Positions 27,108 through 36,071 of a DNA stretch of 64,000 nucleotides are shown here, in pieces. The stretch covers positions 248,001 to 312,000 of the forward strand of contig NZ_SDSC01000002.1 of the NCBI RefSeq assembly GCF_004117835.1. The letters are read 5' to 3'. Origin of the DNA: Macrococcus sp. DPC7161. GTDB taxonomy: Bacteria > Bacillota > Bacilli > Staphylococcales > Staphylococcaceae. Below the pieces are notes generated by a model. That model made no database searches. It had not been told where the DNA came from and was given only the letters and a program-made list of their open reading frames with translations. Position 1 is the stretch's first letter. Each line of letters opens with the position of its first letter. A program made the position numbers and the translations under genes.

Positions 27108-27358
27108 GTATAAACATAATGATAGATGATCATTACAATTTCATATATGTGAAAAACAATAAATAAAAATGCTGCGCTGATTATGTATTTTGTTAATTTT
27201 AATGGGTGCGTTATGGCAAGCAATGTTGTAATGATGAAGCTGATTCCAGCGATAAGTACGTGTATACTCAAATAGTCAATGGTAACTTTTATATGGAGTT
27301 GGATACCAAGTACAGCATTGAGGAGTAACAGTATAATAAGAAGTATATTTTTAAACAT
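27104..27358 (-). CDS. Small membrane protein
   Basis: An 84-residue hydrophobic protein with three predicted membrane segments (MFKNILLIILLLLNAVLG at the N-terminus, then about 28-48 and 58-80). The ATG at 27358 follows AAGGATGA; an upstream in-frame codon gives a longer form without a ribosome binding site. It is convergent with the VOC gene. I do not recognise a family. Similar lone small membrane genes occur on this strand at 29549, 38580 and 49142. Confidence 0.6.
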   Translation of the reverse strand: MFKNILLIILLLLNAVLGIQLHIKVTIDYLSIHVLIAGISFIITTLLAITHPLKLTKYIISAAFLFIVFHIYEIVMIIYHYVYT

Positions 27359-27442
27359 GTAATCATCCTTATCAATAGTATGTTTACATGATAACATAAG
27401 TATAAATAAATATGGAATTCGTAACAAAGAAGGGAATTTAAT

Positions 27443-28693
27443 ATGACAATTAAACAGATGAATATATCAAATGAGGCACATGATACTTTTGTAAAAACAC
27501 ACCCAAATGGAGATTTACTGCAATTAACGACTTGGGCAAATTCTAAAAGTTTAACGGGTTGGTATTTTAGACGTATTGCTGTTGGAGATGGAGAAACTGT
27601 CAAAGGTGTGGCGTTACTTCAGTTTAAGCGTGTACCGAAATTACCGTTTACATTATGTTATATCTCTCGTGGCTTTGTTTGCGATTATGCAGATAAAGCA
27701 GTGGTAGAAAAGTTAACAGAAATTGCAATTGCTACCGCTAAACGTGAAAAAGCATATGCAATTAAGATTGATCCAGATGTGGAAGTTCAAAATGCTGAAA
27801 CGATGTTAAAAGATTTAGAAGCATTAGGTTTTGTACATAAAGGATTCGAAGATGGATTGAGTAAAAACTATATTCAACCACGTATGACAATGATTACGGA
27901 TATTGATAAGTCTGATGAGGATTTAATTGCGAGTTTCGAAAAGAACAATCGTTCTCGTGTGAAACTGAGTTTGAAAAAAGGTACGGAAGCGATTGTTGCT
28001 AAACGTGAAGATTTAAAAATATTTGCGCAGCTGATGAAAGAAACAGGAGAACGTGATGGCTTTTTAACACGCGATGTTTCATACTTTGAAACGATTTATG
28101 ATTCGTTGAATCCTAACGGTGATGCTGAGTTGTTTCTCGTGAAACTTGTACCAAGTCATGTGATTCCAAAGTTACAAGAAGAGCTAAAAAATTTAAATGC
28201 ACAAAAAGAAAAATTATTGCCAAAACAAGATCAAAAGAAAGCACAAAATCAGCTTAAAGACATCGGTATTAAAGTAGCAAAATTAGAGAAACAAGTTGAA
28301 GAATTAGAACAACTAAATGAAACGCATCCAGAAGGGAAATATTTATCTGGTGCTTTACTGACGTTTAGTGGTCATAAATCATATTATTTATATGGTGCAT
28401 CAAGTAATGAATATAGAGATTATTTACCAAACCACAACATGCAAATTACAATGATGAAATTCGCACGTGATAAAGGTGCTAAAAGTTATGATTTTGGTGG
28501 CACAAGCAATAATCCAAGTAAGGATTCAGAGCATTATGGATTATGGCAATTTAAAAAGATGTGGGGTACGCATTTAAGTGAAAAAATAGGTGAATTTGAT
28601 TATGTATTAAATAAACCAATGTATAAATTGATTGAAGAAGTAAAACCTCGTATCACGAAAATGAAGTTAAAAATGACGAAAGGTCGTAAGTAG
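27443..28693 (+). CDS. FemA/FemB-family peptidoglycan aminoacyltransferase
   Basis: A 416-residue FemABX-family enzyme, which adds amino acids from aminoacyl-tRNA to the lipid II stem peptide to build cross-bridges. It has two GNAT-like halves separated by the helical hairpin typical of the family (about residues 235-295, with repeated Lys/Glu/Gln). GKYLSGALLTFSGHKSYYLYGASSNEYR and the C-terminal YDFGGTSNN segment match the family pattern. The sequence is closer in feel to the FmhA/FmhC or immunity-type paralogues than to FemA or FemB themselves, but I cannot assign which. The ATG follows GAAGGGA. proC starts 7 bp after it and may be cotranscribed. Confidence 0.85.
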   Translation: MTIKQMNISNEAHDTFVKTHPNGDLLQLTTWANSKSLTGWYFRRIAVGDGETVKGVALLQFKRVPKLPFTLCYISRGFVCDYADKAVVEKLTEIAIATAKREKAYAIKIDPDVEVQNAETMLKDLEALGFVHKGFEDGLSKNYIQPRMTMITDIDKSDEDLIASFEKNNRSRVKLSLKKGTEAIVAKREDLKIFAQLMKETGERDGFLTRDVSYFETIYDSLNPNGDAELFLVKLVPSHVIPKLQEELKNLNAQKEKLLPKQDQKKAQNQLKDIGIKVAKLEKQVEELEQLNETHPEGKYLSGALLTFSGHKSYYLYGASSNEYRDYLPNHNMQITMMKFARDKGAKSYDFGGTSNNPSKDSEHYGLWQFKKMWGTHLSEKIGEFDYVLNKPMYKLIEEVKPRITKMKLKMTKGRK

Positions 28694-28700
28694 GTGGCTT

Positions 28701-29483
28701 ATGAAAATAGCATTTATTGGTGGCGGTAAGATGGTGTCCAACATGGTTAAAGGTTTTAACCGTGGTGGACTACAACAAGAACAGTTAGGTGTATGGCTAC
28801 GTGATAAAGAAAAGTTAGATGTATTTACTGAAAATCATAGTGTGACACCACTTCACAAAATAAGTGACATTGCAACATATGATGTCGTCGTATTAGGGAT
28901 ATTACCTAAAAGCTTAAGAGAAGTCGCAAATAAATTAAGGAAACATGTTCAACCACATCAAATTTTAATATCAATATTAGGCGGCGTCACGATAGATAAT
29001 ATAGACGATTTATTCGCTGAAGATCAAAAAATTGTTCGTGTAATGCCAAATACGCCAGTAGGTGTGAATCAAGGTGTGTTACCAATGAGTAATAACGTCT
29101 TAGTTTCAAAAAAAGAAAAAAAGCTATTAGAAGAGACATTTGAAATACTTGGCGATGTACATTGGATTGATGAATCGCTAATGTATACAATGCCAGGTAT
29201 AACAGGGTCATCACCTGCGTTTATTTACATGTTAATTGAAGCAATGGCTGATAATGCAGTAAGCGTTGGTGTAGATAGAGAAACAGCCTATCAAATGATC
29301 AGTGAAATGTTAATGGGTGCTGCAGCAATGGTGCAAGAGACAAAGTTACATCCTGGTGTATTAAAGGACCAAGTCACTTCACCTGGTGGTTCAACGATTC
29401 AAGGTGTCATGACTTTAGAAAAGTTAGGTTTTAGAAATGCGATTATCGAAGCAATGAACGCTGTACATGAGAAAAATAAATAA
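28701..29483 (+). CDS. proC: Pyrroline-5-carboxylate reductase
   Basis: A 260-residue NAD(P)H-dependent enzyme that makes proline from 1-pyrroline-5-carboxylate. The Rossmann loop GGGKM is at residues 7-11, and the family signature appears as RVMPNTP (about 113-119) and GITGSSPAF (about 170-178), then GVLKDQVTSPGGST. It is slightly short for the family but complete. It follows the Fem-type gene by 7 bp. A terminator lies 26 bp downstream. Confidence 0.92.
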   Translation: MKIAFIGGGKMVSNMVKGFNRGGLQQEQLGVWLRDKEKLDVFTENHSVTPLHKISDIATYDVVVLGILPKSLREVANKLRKHVQPHQILISILGGVTIDNIDDLFAEDQKIVRVMPNTPVGVNQGVLPMSNNVLVSKKEKKLLEETFEILGDVHWIDESLMYTMPGITGSSPAFIYMLIEAMADNAVSVGVDRETAYQMISEMLMGAAAMVQETKLHPGVLKDQVTSPGGSTIQGVMTLEKLGFRNAIIEAMNAVHEKNK

Positions 29484-29509
29484 TAAAGGTTAGTTTTTAC
29501 CTAATAATA

Positions 29510-29544
29510 AAAAGCTTGGACATTGAATTGTGTCTCAAGCTTTT
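29510..29544 (+). terminator. Terminator after proC
   Basis: AAAAGCTTG-GACA pairs with TGTC-T-CAAGCTTTT around an 8-nt loop. The tail is short. It lies between proC and the convergent small membrane gene and may serve both. Confidence 0.75.
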
Positions 29545-29548
29545 AAAA

Positions 29549-29869
29549 TTAAAAGAATTTAAATATAGTATCTAGTTTTTGATTGGCTTCAAGATAAATA
29601 AATGGGTCAATAAAAGTAATGTATAAAATAAAGAAAAAGTTAAATAGACTAAATGTTGAAAGAGTCATAGCAAGAATGCGAAATGATGTTTTTTTATCAT
29701 GCTTTTCAGCAACAATTGAGAAATGATAACTGATTCCTAAAATAAAAGTAATAATACAAAATATGAGCCAAAAATAAGTGGTTAAAAAAATGATACCACT
29801 ATGAATAAAGTAGCTTAAAAAAAACACGACGTGCATGACCAATAATAAAGTCATCATTACTTTTTGCAT
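29549..29869 (-). CDS. Small four-helix membrane protein
   Basis: A 106-residue protein with about four hydrophobic segments, opening MQKVMMTLLLVMHVVFFLSY. The ATG at 29869 follows GGAGGGGTAATC. A longer reading from 29953 adds a hydrophobic leader but has no ribosome binding site. It is convergent with proC. I do not recognise a family; a charged loop (VAEKHDKKTS) separates helices two and three. Confidence 0.6.
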   Translation of the reverse strand: MQKVMMTLLLVMHVVFFLSYFIHSGIIFLTTYFWLIFCIITFILGISYHFSIVAEKHDKKTSFRILAMTLSTFSLFNFFFILYITFIDPFIYLEANQKLDTIFKFF

Positions 29870-29983
29870 GATTACCCCTCCATTTAAATCTATTGTAATC
29901 GATAAATTAAAAATAACAAACAAAATAAATACCAAAAATAATAAATTTACCATGATTCAAATTATTAATGAGGAGTGTTATTC

Positions 29984-30835
29984 ATGAAAGTTGGATTTAT
30001 CGGAACTGGTGTGATGGGCAGTAGCATGGCAAGTCATATTCAAGGAGAATTATTTGTATACAATCGTACGAAGAAAAAAGCACAAGGCTTGATTGATCAA
30101 GGTGCGACTTGGTGTGATTCTCCAAAAATCGTGGCACAATCATCAGATATTGTGATTACGATGCTAGGTTATCCAGACGATGTTTATGAAACATACTTAG
30201 GTGAAGAGAGCTTAATCAAAGGTGCTAAGCCAGGACAAATTTTTATTGATTGTACAACAAGTAGTCCAGAACTGGCTGATGAAATTTACGAAGCATTTAA
30301 AGAAAAAGATATTTCAGTTTTAGATGCGCCAGTAAGTGGTGGGGATGTCGGTGCTAAAAATGGCACGCTTTCAATCATGGTCGGTGGCGATGAAGCAGCA
30401 TATGAAAAAGTATTGCCGATATTAGAAATGTTTGGTCAAAAGATACAATATTTCGGTAAGGCAGGTAGTGGCCAACATACTAAAATGGCCAATCAAATTG
30501 CGATTGCATCTGGTATGATTGGTGTGGCAGAAAGCTTGTATTATGCGAAATCTGCTGGACTTGATGTGGAACGTGTATTAGAAACAATTTCTCAAGGTGC
30601 GGCAGGTAGCTGGTCATTAAGTAACTTAGCTCCAAGAATGTTAAAAGGTGATTATCAACCTGGATTTTATACACATCACTTTTTGAAAGACATGGGTATC
30701 GCATTAATGGAAGCTGAGAAAATGGGGATTCAATTACCTGGATTGGCACTAGCATACCAAATCTACGATGATTTAAGTGACGAGTTAAAAAATTCAACGG
30801 GAACACATATCATTTATCAATCTTATCAAGAATAA
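29984..30835 (+). CDS. NAD(P)-dependent beta-hydroxyacid dehydrogenase
   Basis: A 283-residue enzyme of the 3-hydroxyisobutyrate/tartronate-semialdehyde reductase family. It has GFIGTGVMGSSMA (residues 4-16), the substrate motif DAPVSGGDVGAKNGTLSIMVGG, and the catalytic Lys in GQHTKMANQ (about residue 169). Arg18-type residues after the second strand (YNRTKKKA) favour NADPH. The substrate cannot be read from sequence. The ATG at 29984 follows GAGGAG; an upstream codon at 29975 is less well placed. A weak hairpin terminator follows at 30879. Confidence 0.85.
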   Translation: MKVGFIGTGVMGSSMASHIQGELFVYNRTKKKAQGLIDQGATWCDSPKIVAQSSDIVITMLGYPDDVYETYLGEESLIKGAKPGQIFIDCTTSSPELADEIYEAFKEKDISVLDAPVSGGDVGAKNGTLSIMVGGDEAAYEKVLPILEMFGQKIQYFGKAGSGQHTKMANQIAIASGMIGVAESLYYAKSAGLDVERVLETISQGAAGSWSLSNLAPRMLKGDYQPGFYTHHFLKDMGIALMEAEKMGIQLPGLALAYQIYDDLSDELKNSTGTHIIYQSYQE

Positions 30836-30878
30836 TTCATTGGTTATTTGCTTAATCAATAAATCAATCAATTTAAAT

Positions 30879-30934
30879 ATATATTCATTATATTGCTTAT
30901 AAGCGTATGAATTACAATGAATATATGTTTTTTT
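30879..30934 (+). terminator. AT-rich hairpin with T run
   Basis: ATATATTCATT (30879-30889) and AATGAATATAT (30916-30926) pair perfectly, with further partial pairing inside, and a run of T from 30928 follows. It looks like a weak terminator of the dehydrogenase gene placed just before the RND pump gene. The same sequence could act as a binding site for a regulator of the pump. Confidence 0.55.
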
Positions 30935-30979
30935 GTTGTATACTATATTTGGTAGAAATTTAAAAATGGAGGAAATCTT

Positions 30980-33900
30980 GTGATTAAGAATATTATTGAT
31001 TTTTCACTACATAATAAGTTGGCGCTTTGGCTCATGACCATCATTGTACTTTTTGGTGGTATTTATAGTGCGGCAAAAATGAAAATGGAAATGTTGCCGA
31101 GTATGTCAACTCCAGTTATTACAGTAACAACCCCATATCCAGGTGCAGCACCTGAAGATGTCTTAGATGGTGTGACAGATCCGATTGAGAAAAAAGTAAA
31201 AAGTTTATCTGGTGTTGATAAAGTACAAAGCCAGTCGATGGAAAATGCTTCAGCTGTAACCATTCAATATAAGTTTGGTACGGATATGGATAAAGCACAG
31301 GATAAATTAGAAAAAGAACTCGGGAAAATAGATTTACCTGAAGATGTTAAAGACTCACAAGTTTCTCAAATGTCGATGTATACATTTCCGATTATAAGCT
31401 ACTCAATTTCAAGTGATAAAAAGGATATTAAAGATTTAACTGCGGCTATTAAAAAGGATTTAGTACCTGAAATTGAGGGAATCGAAGGTGTCACAAGTGT
31501 TTCTTTCACAGGTCAAGAAGTCGAACAAGTTGAATTACAGTTTGATGAGAAAAAATTAAAATCAAAAGGATTAACACAAGAAAGTGTATTGCAATTTATT
31601 AAAGGGGCAACAAGCGATGCGCCACTTGGATTATATGCTTTCGGAAATGATTTAAAGAGCATTATCGTTAATGGGCAATTTACAACTGTTAATGCATTGA
31701 AAGATTTAAAGGTACCTGTAACTGGTGGTGCGAATTCTAATGCTATGGCGATGCAAACTTCTCCACAAGCAAGCATGCCAATGCCATCTAAAGTACCAAC
31801 GGTTAAATTATCAGACATAGCCTCTATTAAACAAGTATCAAGTCGTGAATCTATTTCTAGAACGAATGGCAAAGATTCATTGAGCTTACAAGTTGTTAAA
31901 TCAGATGACGCGAATACAGTGAAACTAGCAAATGAAGTTAAAGATAAAGTAAAAGCATTTAAAAAGAGCAATACAGATATGAACACAGTATTGATGATGG
32001 ACCAAGCAAAACCAATAGAAGATTCTATTAAAACAATGGTTGAAAAAGCGATTATTGGTGCGCTAGTAGCTATCGTAATGATCTTATTATTCTTACGTAA
32101 TATTCGTTCGACATTAATCGCTGTTGTATCAATTCCAATGTCTATTGTAATTGCCTTATTGATATTAAAACAAATGGACATTTCATTAAATATTATGACT
32201 TTAGGTGCGATGACAGTTGCAATTGGACGTGTAATTGATGATTCGATTGTTGTTATAGAAAACATTTTTAGACGTATGAGTCGTAAAGATGATTTACGTG
32301 GTGAGGCATTAATTAGTAGTGCAACAAAAGAAATGTTTATTCCTATCATGTCTTCGACAATGGTAACCGCAGCAGTATTTTTACCTTTAGGATTAGTGTC
32401 AGGATCTGTCGGCGAAATCTTTAGACCGTTTGCTTATACGGTTGTATTTGCATTACTTGCATCATTACTAATCGCGATTACAATCGTACCAATGTTAGGG
32501 CATACGTTCTTCAAAAATGGTATAAAAGGGCATCATGACGATGAAGAGAAAGTTGGCGTGATTGCAAAGTTCTACCGTAAAATATTAAATTGGTCTTTAA
32601 ACCACAAATGGATTGTTTCGATTGTGAGTATTTTACTGCTTGTTGGTAGTTTATGTTTAACACCGTTTTTAGGTGCATCGTTTATTTCAACAGGTGAAGA
32701 TAAATTACTTGCGTTAACTTACAAGCCAAAACCGGGTGAGACAGAGCAAGAGGTGGTTAAACACGGAGATCAAGTTCAAAAATATTTGTCATCTAAAAAA
32801 TACGTGAACAATGTTCAGTTTTCAGTCGGTGGTAAAAATCCATTCAATCCAATCGCTTCAAATGATATGGCGATGATGGTTGAATACAAAAAAGATACAC
32901 CAAACTGGGAAAATGAAGCTGAAAATGTGTTGAAAAAATTAGCGGATTACAAACATCCGGGTACGTGGAAAAACCAAGACTTCGCAACAGGTGGATCAAC
33001 AAATACGGTAACAGTAACTGTTGAAGGACCAACAACAAATGCGATAAGAAATACAGTGAAAACATTAGAAAAAGAAATGAAAACTGTTAAAGAAATTACC
33101 AACGTATCAACGTCTCTATCTGATAGTTATGATAGTTATATTTTAAAAGTGAAGCATAACAAGCTTTCAGAACTTGGATTAACAGCAGGTCAAGTGGCGA
33201 TGGCTTTAAACCAACGTAGTCCGGAAACGGTTGTCACTAAAGTGGGGACAGCAGGTAAAAGTACAGAAGTGAAGTTAACAACTAAGAAATCTACAAATTG
33301 GACGAAAGAAAAATTAGAAAATACAACGATTCAATCGCCACTTGGCAAGTCTGTGAAGTTAAGTGACGTTGTAACAATTGAATCTGGTAAAACATCAGAT
33401 ACGATTAAACGTGATAACGGTAATATTGCAGCGAGTGTGGAAGGTAAAATCAAAGGTGAAGATGTAACTAAAGCAACTCAAGCGGTGACAAAGCAAGTTG
33501 AAAAAGTGGACACACCAAAGAATGTGAAAGTTCATGTTGGTGGCACAAGTGAAGATATTGGCGATAGCTTTTCTCAACTTGGTTTAGCGATGTTAGCAGC
33601 AATCGCAATTGTATATTTAATCTTAGTATTAACCTTTAAAGGTGGGTTAGCGCCACTTGCGATTCTATTCTCGTTACCATTTACAATCATCGGTGTCATT
33701 TTAGGATTGTTGATTTCTGGAGAAACTTTATCGGTACCTTCGATGATTGGGATGTTAATGCTCATTGGTATTGTTGTGACAAATGCGATTGTATTAATCG
33801 ATCGTGTAATCAATAAAGAGGCTGAAGGGTTATCAACACGCGAAGCGTTATTAGAAGCAGCTACGACACGTGTAAGACCGATTTTAATGACAGCACTTGC

Positions 33901-34102
33901 AACTGTAGGTGCATTATTACCATTATTATTTGGTGGAGATGGTTCTGTATTGATTTCAAAATCACTAGGTGTAACGGTGATCGGGGGATTAACATCATCT
34001 ACATTACTTACTTTAATTGTAGTACCAGTTGTTTACGAAATATTGATGCGTATTAAACATCGTAAAAAACGTCGCAAACAAACAGTATCACCAACAATTT
34101 AA
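30980..34102 (+). CDS. RND-family efflux permease (AcrB-like)
   Basis: A 1040-residue resistance-nodulation-division transporter with the usual duplicated plan: membrane segment 1 at the N-terminus, a large outer loop (about 35-335), six membrane segments, a second outer loop (about 560-860) and six more. The proton-relay aspartates are in GRVIDDSIVV (Asp420, Asp421). The C-terminus ends in a basic tail (KHRKKRRKQ). S. aureus carries a similar single RND protein. There is no outer membrane partner in Gram-positives, and no membrane-fusion protein is encoded beside it. The start is GTG at 30980 after GGAGG. Substrates unknown. Confidence 0.92.
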   Translation: MIKNIIDFSLHNKLALWLMTIIVLFGGIYSAAKMKMEMLPSMSTPVITVTTPYPGAAPEDVLDGVTDPIEKKVKSLSGVDKVQSQSMENASAVTIQYKFGTDMDKAQDKLEKELGKIDLPEDVKDSQVSQMSMYTFPIISYSISSDKKDIKDLTAAIKKDLVPEIEGIEGVTSVSFTGQEVEQVELQFDEKKLKSKGLTQESVLQFIKGATSDAPLGLYAFGNDLKSIIVNGQFTTVNALKDLKVPVTGGANSNAMAMQTSPQASMPMPSKVPTVKLSDIASIKQVSSRESISRTNGKDSLSLQVVKSDDANTVKLANEVKDKVKAFKKSNTDMNTVLMMDQAKPIEDSIKTMVEKAIIGALVAIVMILLFLRNIRSTLIAVVSIPMSIVIALLILKQMDISLNIMTLGAMTVAIGRVIDDSIVVIENIFRRMSRKDDLRGEALISSATKEMFIPIMSSTMVTAAVFLPLGLVSGSVGEIFRPFAYTVVFALLASLLIAITIVPMLGHTFFKNGIKGHHDDEEKVGVIAKFYRKILNWSLNHKWIVSIVSILLLVGSLCLTPFLGASFISTGEDKLLALTYKPKPGETEQEVVKHGDQVQKYLSSKKYVNNVQFSVGGKNPFNPIASNDMAMMVEYKKDTPNWENEAENVLKKLADYKHPGTWKNQDFATGGSTNTVTVTVEGPTTNAIRNTVKTLEKEMKTVKEITNVSTSLSDSYDSYILKVKHNKLSELGLTAGQVAMALNQRSPETVVTKVGTAGKSTEVKLTTKKSTNWTKEKLENTTIQSPLGKSVKLSDVVTIESGKTSDTIKRDNGNIAASVEGKIKGEDVTKATQAVTKQVEKVDTPKNVKVHVGGTSEDIGDSFSQLGLAMLAAIAIVYLILVLTFKGGLAPLAILFSLPFTIIGVILGLLISGETLSVPSMIGMLMLIGIVVTNAIVLIDRVINKEAEGLSTREALLEAATTRVRPILMTALATVGALLPLLFGGDGSVLISKSLGVTVIGGLTSSTLLTLIVVPVVYEILMRIKHRKKRRKQTVSPTI

Positions 34103-34148
34103 ATTGTTGTAAAATATCTATTAATTTAAAATATTTAAAAAATTATGT

Positions 34149-34177
34149 TTGACATTTATTTTGAAGCGTACTATAGT
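34149..34177 (+). promoter_or_regulatory. Promoter of the met riboswitch operon
   Basis: TTGACA (34149-34154), a 17-bp spacer and TATAGT (34172-34177): a near-consensus sigma-A promoter. Transcription would start near 34184, about 20 nt before the riboswitch. Confidence 0.8.
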
Positions 34178-34202
34178 TATAACTAATTAATTATTAACTG
34201 AA

Positions 34203-34308
34203 TATTCTTATCCAGAGAGATGGAGGGAATTGGCCCTGTGAAGTCTCAGCAGCGGGCTCTTATGAGTACTGTGCTAAATCCAACAAGCAAAGCTTGGTAG
34301 ATAAGTGA
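34203..34308 (+). ncRNA. SAM-I (S-box) riboswitch
   Basis: The region has the S-box order of conserved blocks: P1 CTTATC (34207-34212) closing with GATAAG (34300-34305); the CAGAGAGATGGAGGGA block; TGGCCCTGTGAAG; CAGCAGC; and the late GTGCTAAATCC block. It binds S-adenosylmethionine. In the SAM-bound state the terminator at 34318 should form, turning off metNIQ and the aminotransferase gene. Confidence 0.93.
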
Positions 34309-34317
34309 TTTAAAAAA

Positions 34318-34350
34318 ACGTCATTGCTACTTTGCGATGACGTTTTTTTA
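34318..34350 (+). terminator. SAM riboswitch terminator
   Basis: ACGTCATTGC (34318-34327) pairs with GCGATGACGT (34334-34343) and is followed by a T run. This is the expression platform of the S-box. The alternative antiterminator pairing was not worked out. Confidence 0.9.
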
Positions 34351-34396
34351 TTTGGATAAGTGCTTCGGTAGAATCTTATTGAATGGAGTGTTAATC

Positions 34397-35401
34397 GTGA
34401 TAGAGTTCATCAATGTATCAAAAGTCTACAGAAAAAAAGGAAATGTCGTACATGCACTGAAAGACATTTACTTAACCATACCAAAAGGGAAAATATTTGG
34501 ATTGATTGGGTACTCTGGTGCAGGTAAAAGTACATTGCTTAGAACCATTAATCTTCTAGAAACACCAACGTCAGGTAAGGTTATTGTGAATGGTCAAGAT
34601 GTGACAACATTCAACCAATCTGCATTACGAAAGCATCGCTTAAATGTAGGCATGATCTTCCAACAATTTAATTTGATTCATTCTAAAACAGTGGCTGAGA
34701 ACATTGCATTCAGTTTAAAAGCAGCAGGCATTAAGGAAAAAGATTATCAAGGAAGAATTGATGAATTATTAGCACTTGTAGGTTTAACAGAGCGAAAAAA
34801 TAATTATCCAAAAGAGCTATCGGGTGGACAAAAACAACGTGTTGGTATTGCGAGGGCTTTAGCCAATAATCCAGATATTTTATTATGTGACGAAGCGACG
34901 AGTGCCCTAGATCCTGAAACAACGAAAAGTATTTTAGATTTAATACAGAATATTAATCGTCAATTAGGTATTACTGTTGTGGTGATTACTCATGAGATGG
35001 ACGTGATTAAAGAAATTTGTGATGAAGTAGCAGTGATGGATCATGGAGAGATTGTAGAGTTAGGGGATGTATTTACGATATTTTCTAATCCTAAAAGCAG
35101 TTTAACGAAACACTTCGTTAATGAAATTTATCATTTAGAATTGCCAGAGAAATACATCAATCTACAGGAACCGAATAAAGAAATCATTACAGTTAAATTT
35201 ATTGGTGATAAAGCAGAAACTGCATTTGTAAATAACTTATACAAACAATTTAATTGCGACATATCTATAATTCAAGGGCGCATCGAGTATATACAAAATC
35301 AACCACTTGGAATGCTCACTTTTAGTGTGTCGGGTACGAACGAAGAACGTCAACGTATATATGAATACATACAAGCATCAGAAGGGATTGAGGTGGCATA
35401 A
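34397..35401 (+). CDS. metN: Methionine ABC transporter ATPase MetN
   Basis: A 334-residue ABC ATPase with Walker A GYSGAGKST, signature LSGGQKQR, Walker B ILLCDEATSALD and switch His in VITHEMD. The C-terminal NIL domain (about 255-334) is the methionine-sensing regulatory part of MetN. The GTG at 34397 is chosen because TGGAGTG lies 8 bases upstream; the longer reading from 34337 begins in the riboswitch terminator. The stop overlaps metI by one base. Controlled by the SAM-I riboswitch. Confidence 0.93.
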   Translation: MIEFINVSKVYRKKGNVVHALKDIYLTIPKGKIFGLIGYSGAGKSTLLRTINLLETPTSGKVIVNGQDVTTFNQSALRKHRLNVGMIFQQFNLIHSKTVAENIAFSLKAAGIKEKDYQGRIDELLALVGLTERKNNYPKELSGGQKQRVGIARALANNPDILLCDEATSALDPETTKSILDLIQNINRQLGITVVVITHEMDVIKEICDEVAVMDHGEIVELGDVFTIFSNPKSSLTKHFVNEIYHLELPEKYINLQEPNKEIITVKFIGDKAETAFVNNLYKQFNCDISIIQGRIEYIQNQPLGMLTFSVSGTNEERQRIYEYIQASEGIEVA

Positions 35402-36060
35402 TGGAAAGATTTGTCGAAATATTACCTGAGTTATATCAAGCATTTTTAGAAACCATCTTAATGGTAGGTATCGCCATCATATTGGCTGTATTAATAGGTT
35501 TGCCTCTTGGCATTTTACTCTTCTTAACAAGGAATCAATTATTATTACCAAACGGACCATTTAATGCAATACTCGGTTTTATTGTCAATGTGATTCGATC
35601 ATTTCCGTTTATTATATTGATGGTTGCGATTATGCCATTTGCGACTACGATTACTGGCCAATCGCATGGCCCTTATGCCGCGAGTGTCGCTTTAACACTT
35701 GCAGCGATTCCTTTATTTGCACGTTTGATTGAAACGAGTCTTAAAGAAGTGGATAAAGGTGTGATTGAAGCTTGCGTGGCAACCGGTGCAAGTTTAAAAC
35801 AAATTATTTTTGATGTATTGATTCCTGAATCGATGTCAGGCATTTTCCAAGCAATCACACTATCGATTATTAGCATTGTAGCATACAGCGCAACAGCTGG
35901 TGTTATTGGAGGTGGAGGTATTGGAGATTTAGCCATTCGATATGGTTATTATCGTTATGACAATACCATTATGATTGTCACGGTCGTTATTTTAATTATT
36001 TTAGTACAGTTGATCCAAATTACTGGCGATTATATTAGCAAAACAACAAATAAACAATAG
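35401..36060 (+). CDS. metI: Methionine ABC transporter permease MetI
   Basis: A 219-residue permease with five membrane segments and the family region VDKGVIEACVATGASLKQIIFDVLIPESM that meets the ATPase. It forms a homodimeric channel with MetN for D/L-methionine import. Translation is coupled to metN by a one-base overlap. metQ starts 11 bp later. Confidence 0.93.
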   Translation: MERFVEILPELYQAFLETILMVGIAIILAVLIGLPLGILLFLTRNQLLLPNGPFNAILGFIVNVIRSFPFIILMVAIMPFATTITGQSHGPYAASVALTLAAIPLFARLIETSLKEVDKGVIEACVATGASLKQIIFDVLIPESMSGIFQAITLSIISIVAYSATAGVIGGGGIGDLAIRYGYYRYDNTIMIVTVVILIILVQLIQITGDYISKTTNKQ

Positions 36061-36071
36061 GAGAGAAAACA

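Noticed and set aside
31513-32349. 278-codon open frame on the minus strand inside the RND gene
   Set aside because: It lies wholly opposite a strongly conserved efflux gene, lacks a ribosome binding site, and its product looks like an antisense shadow (Ile/Asn/Ser-rich, no domain).
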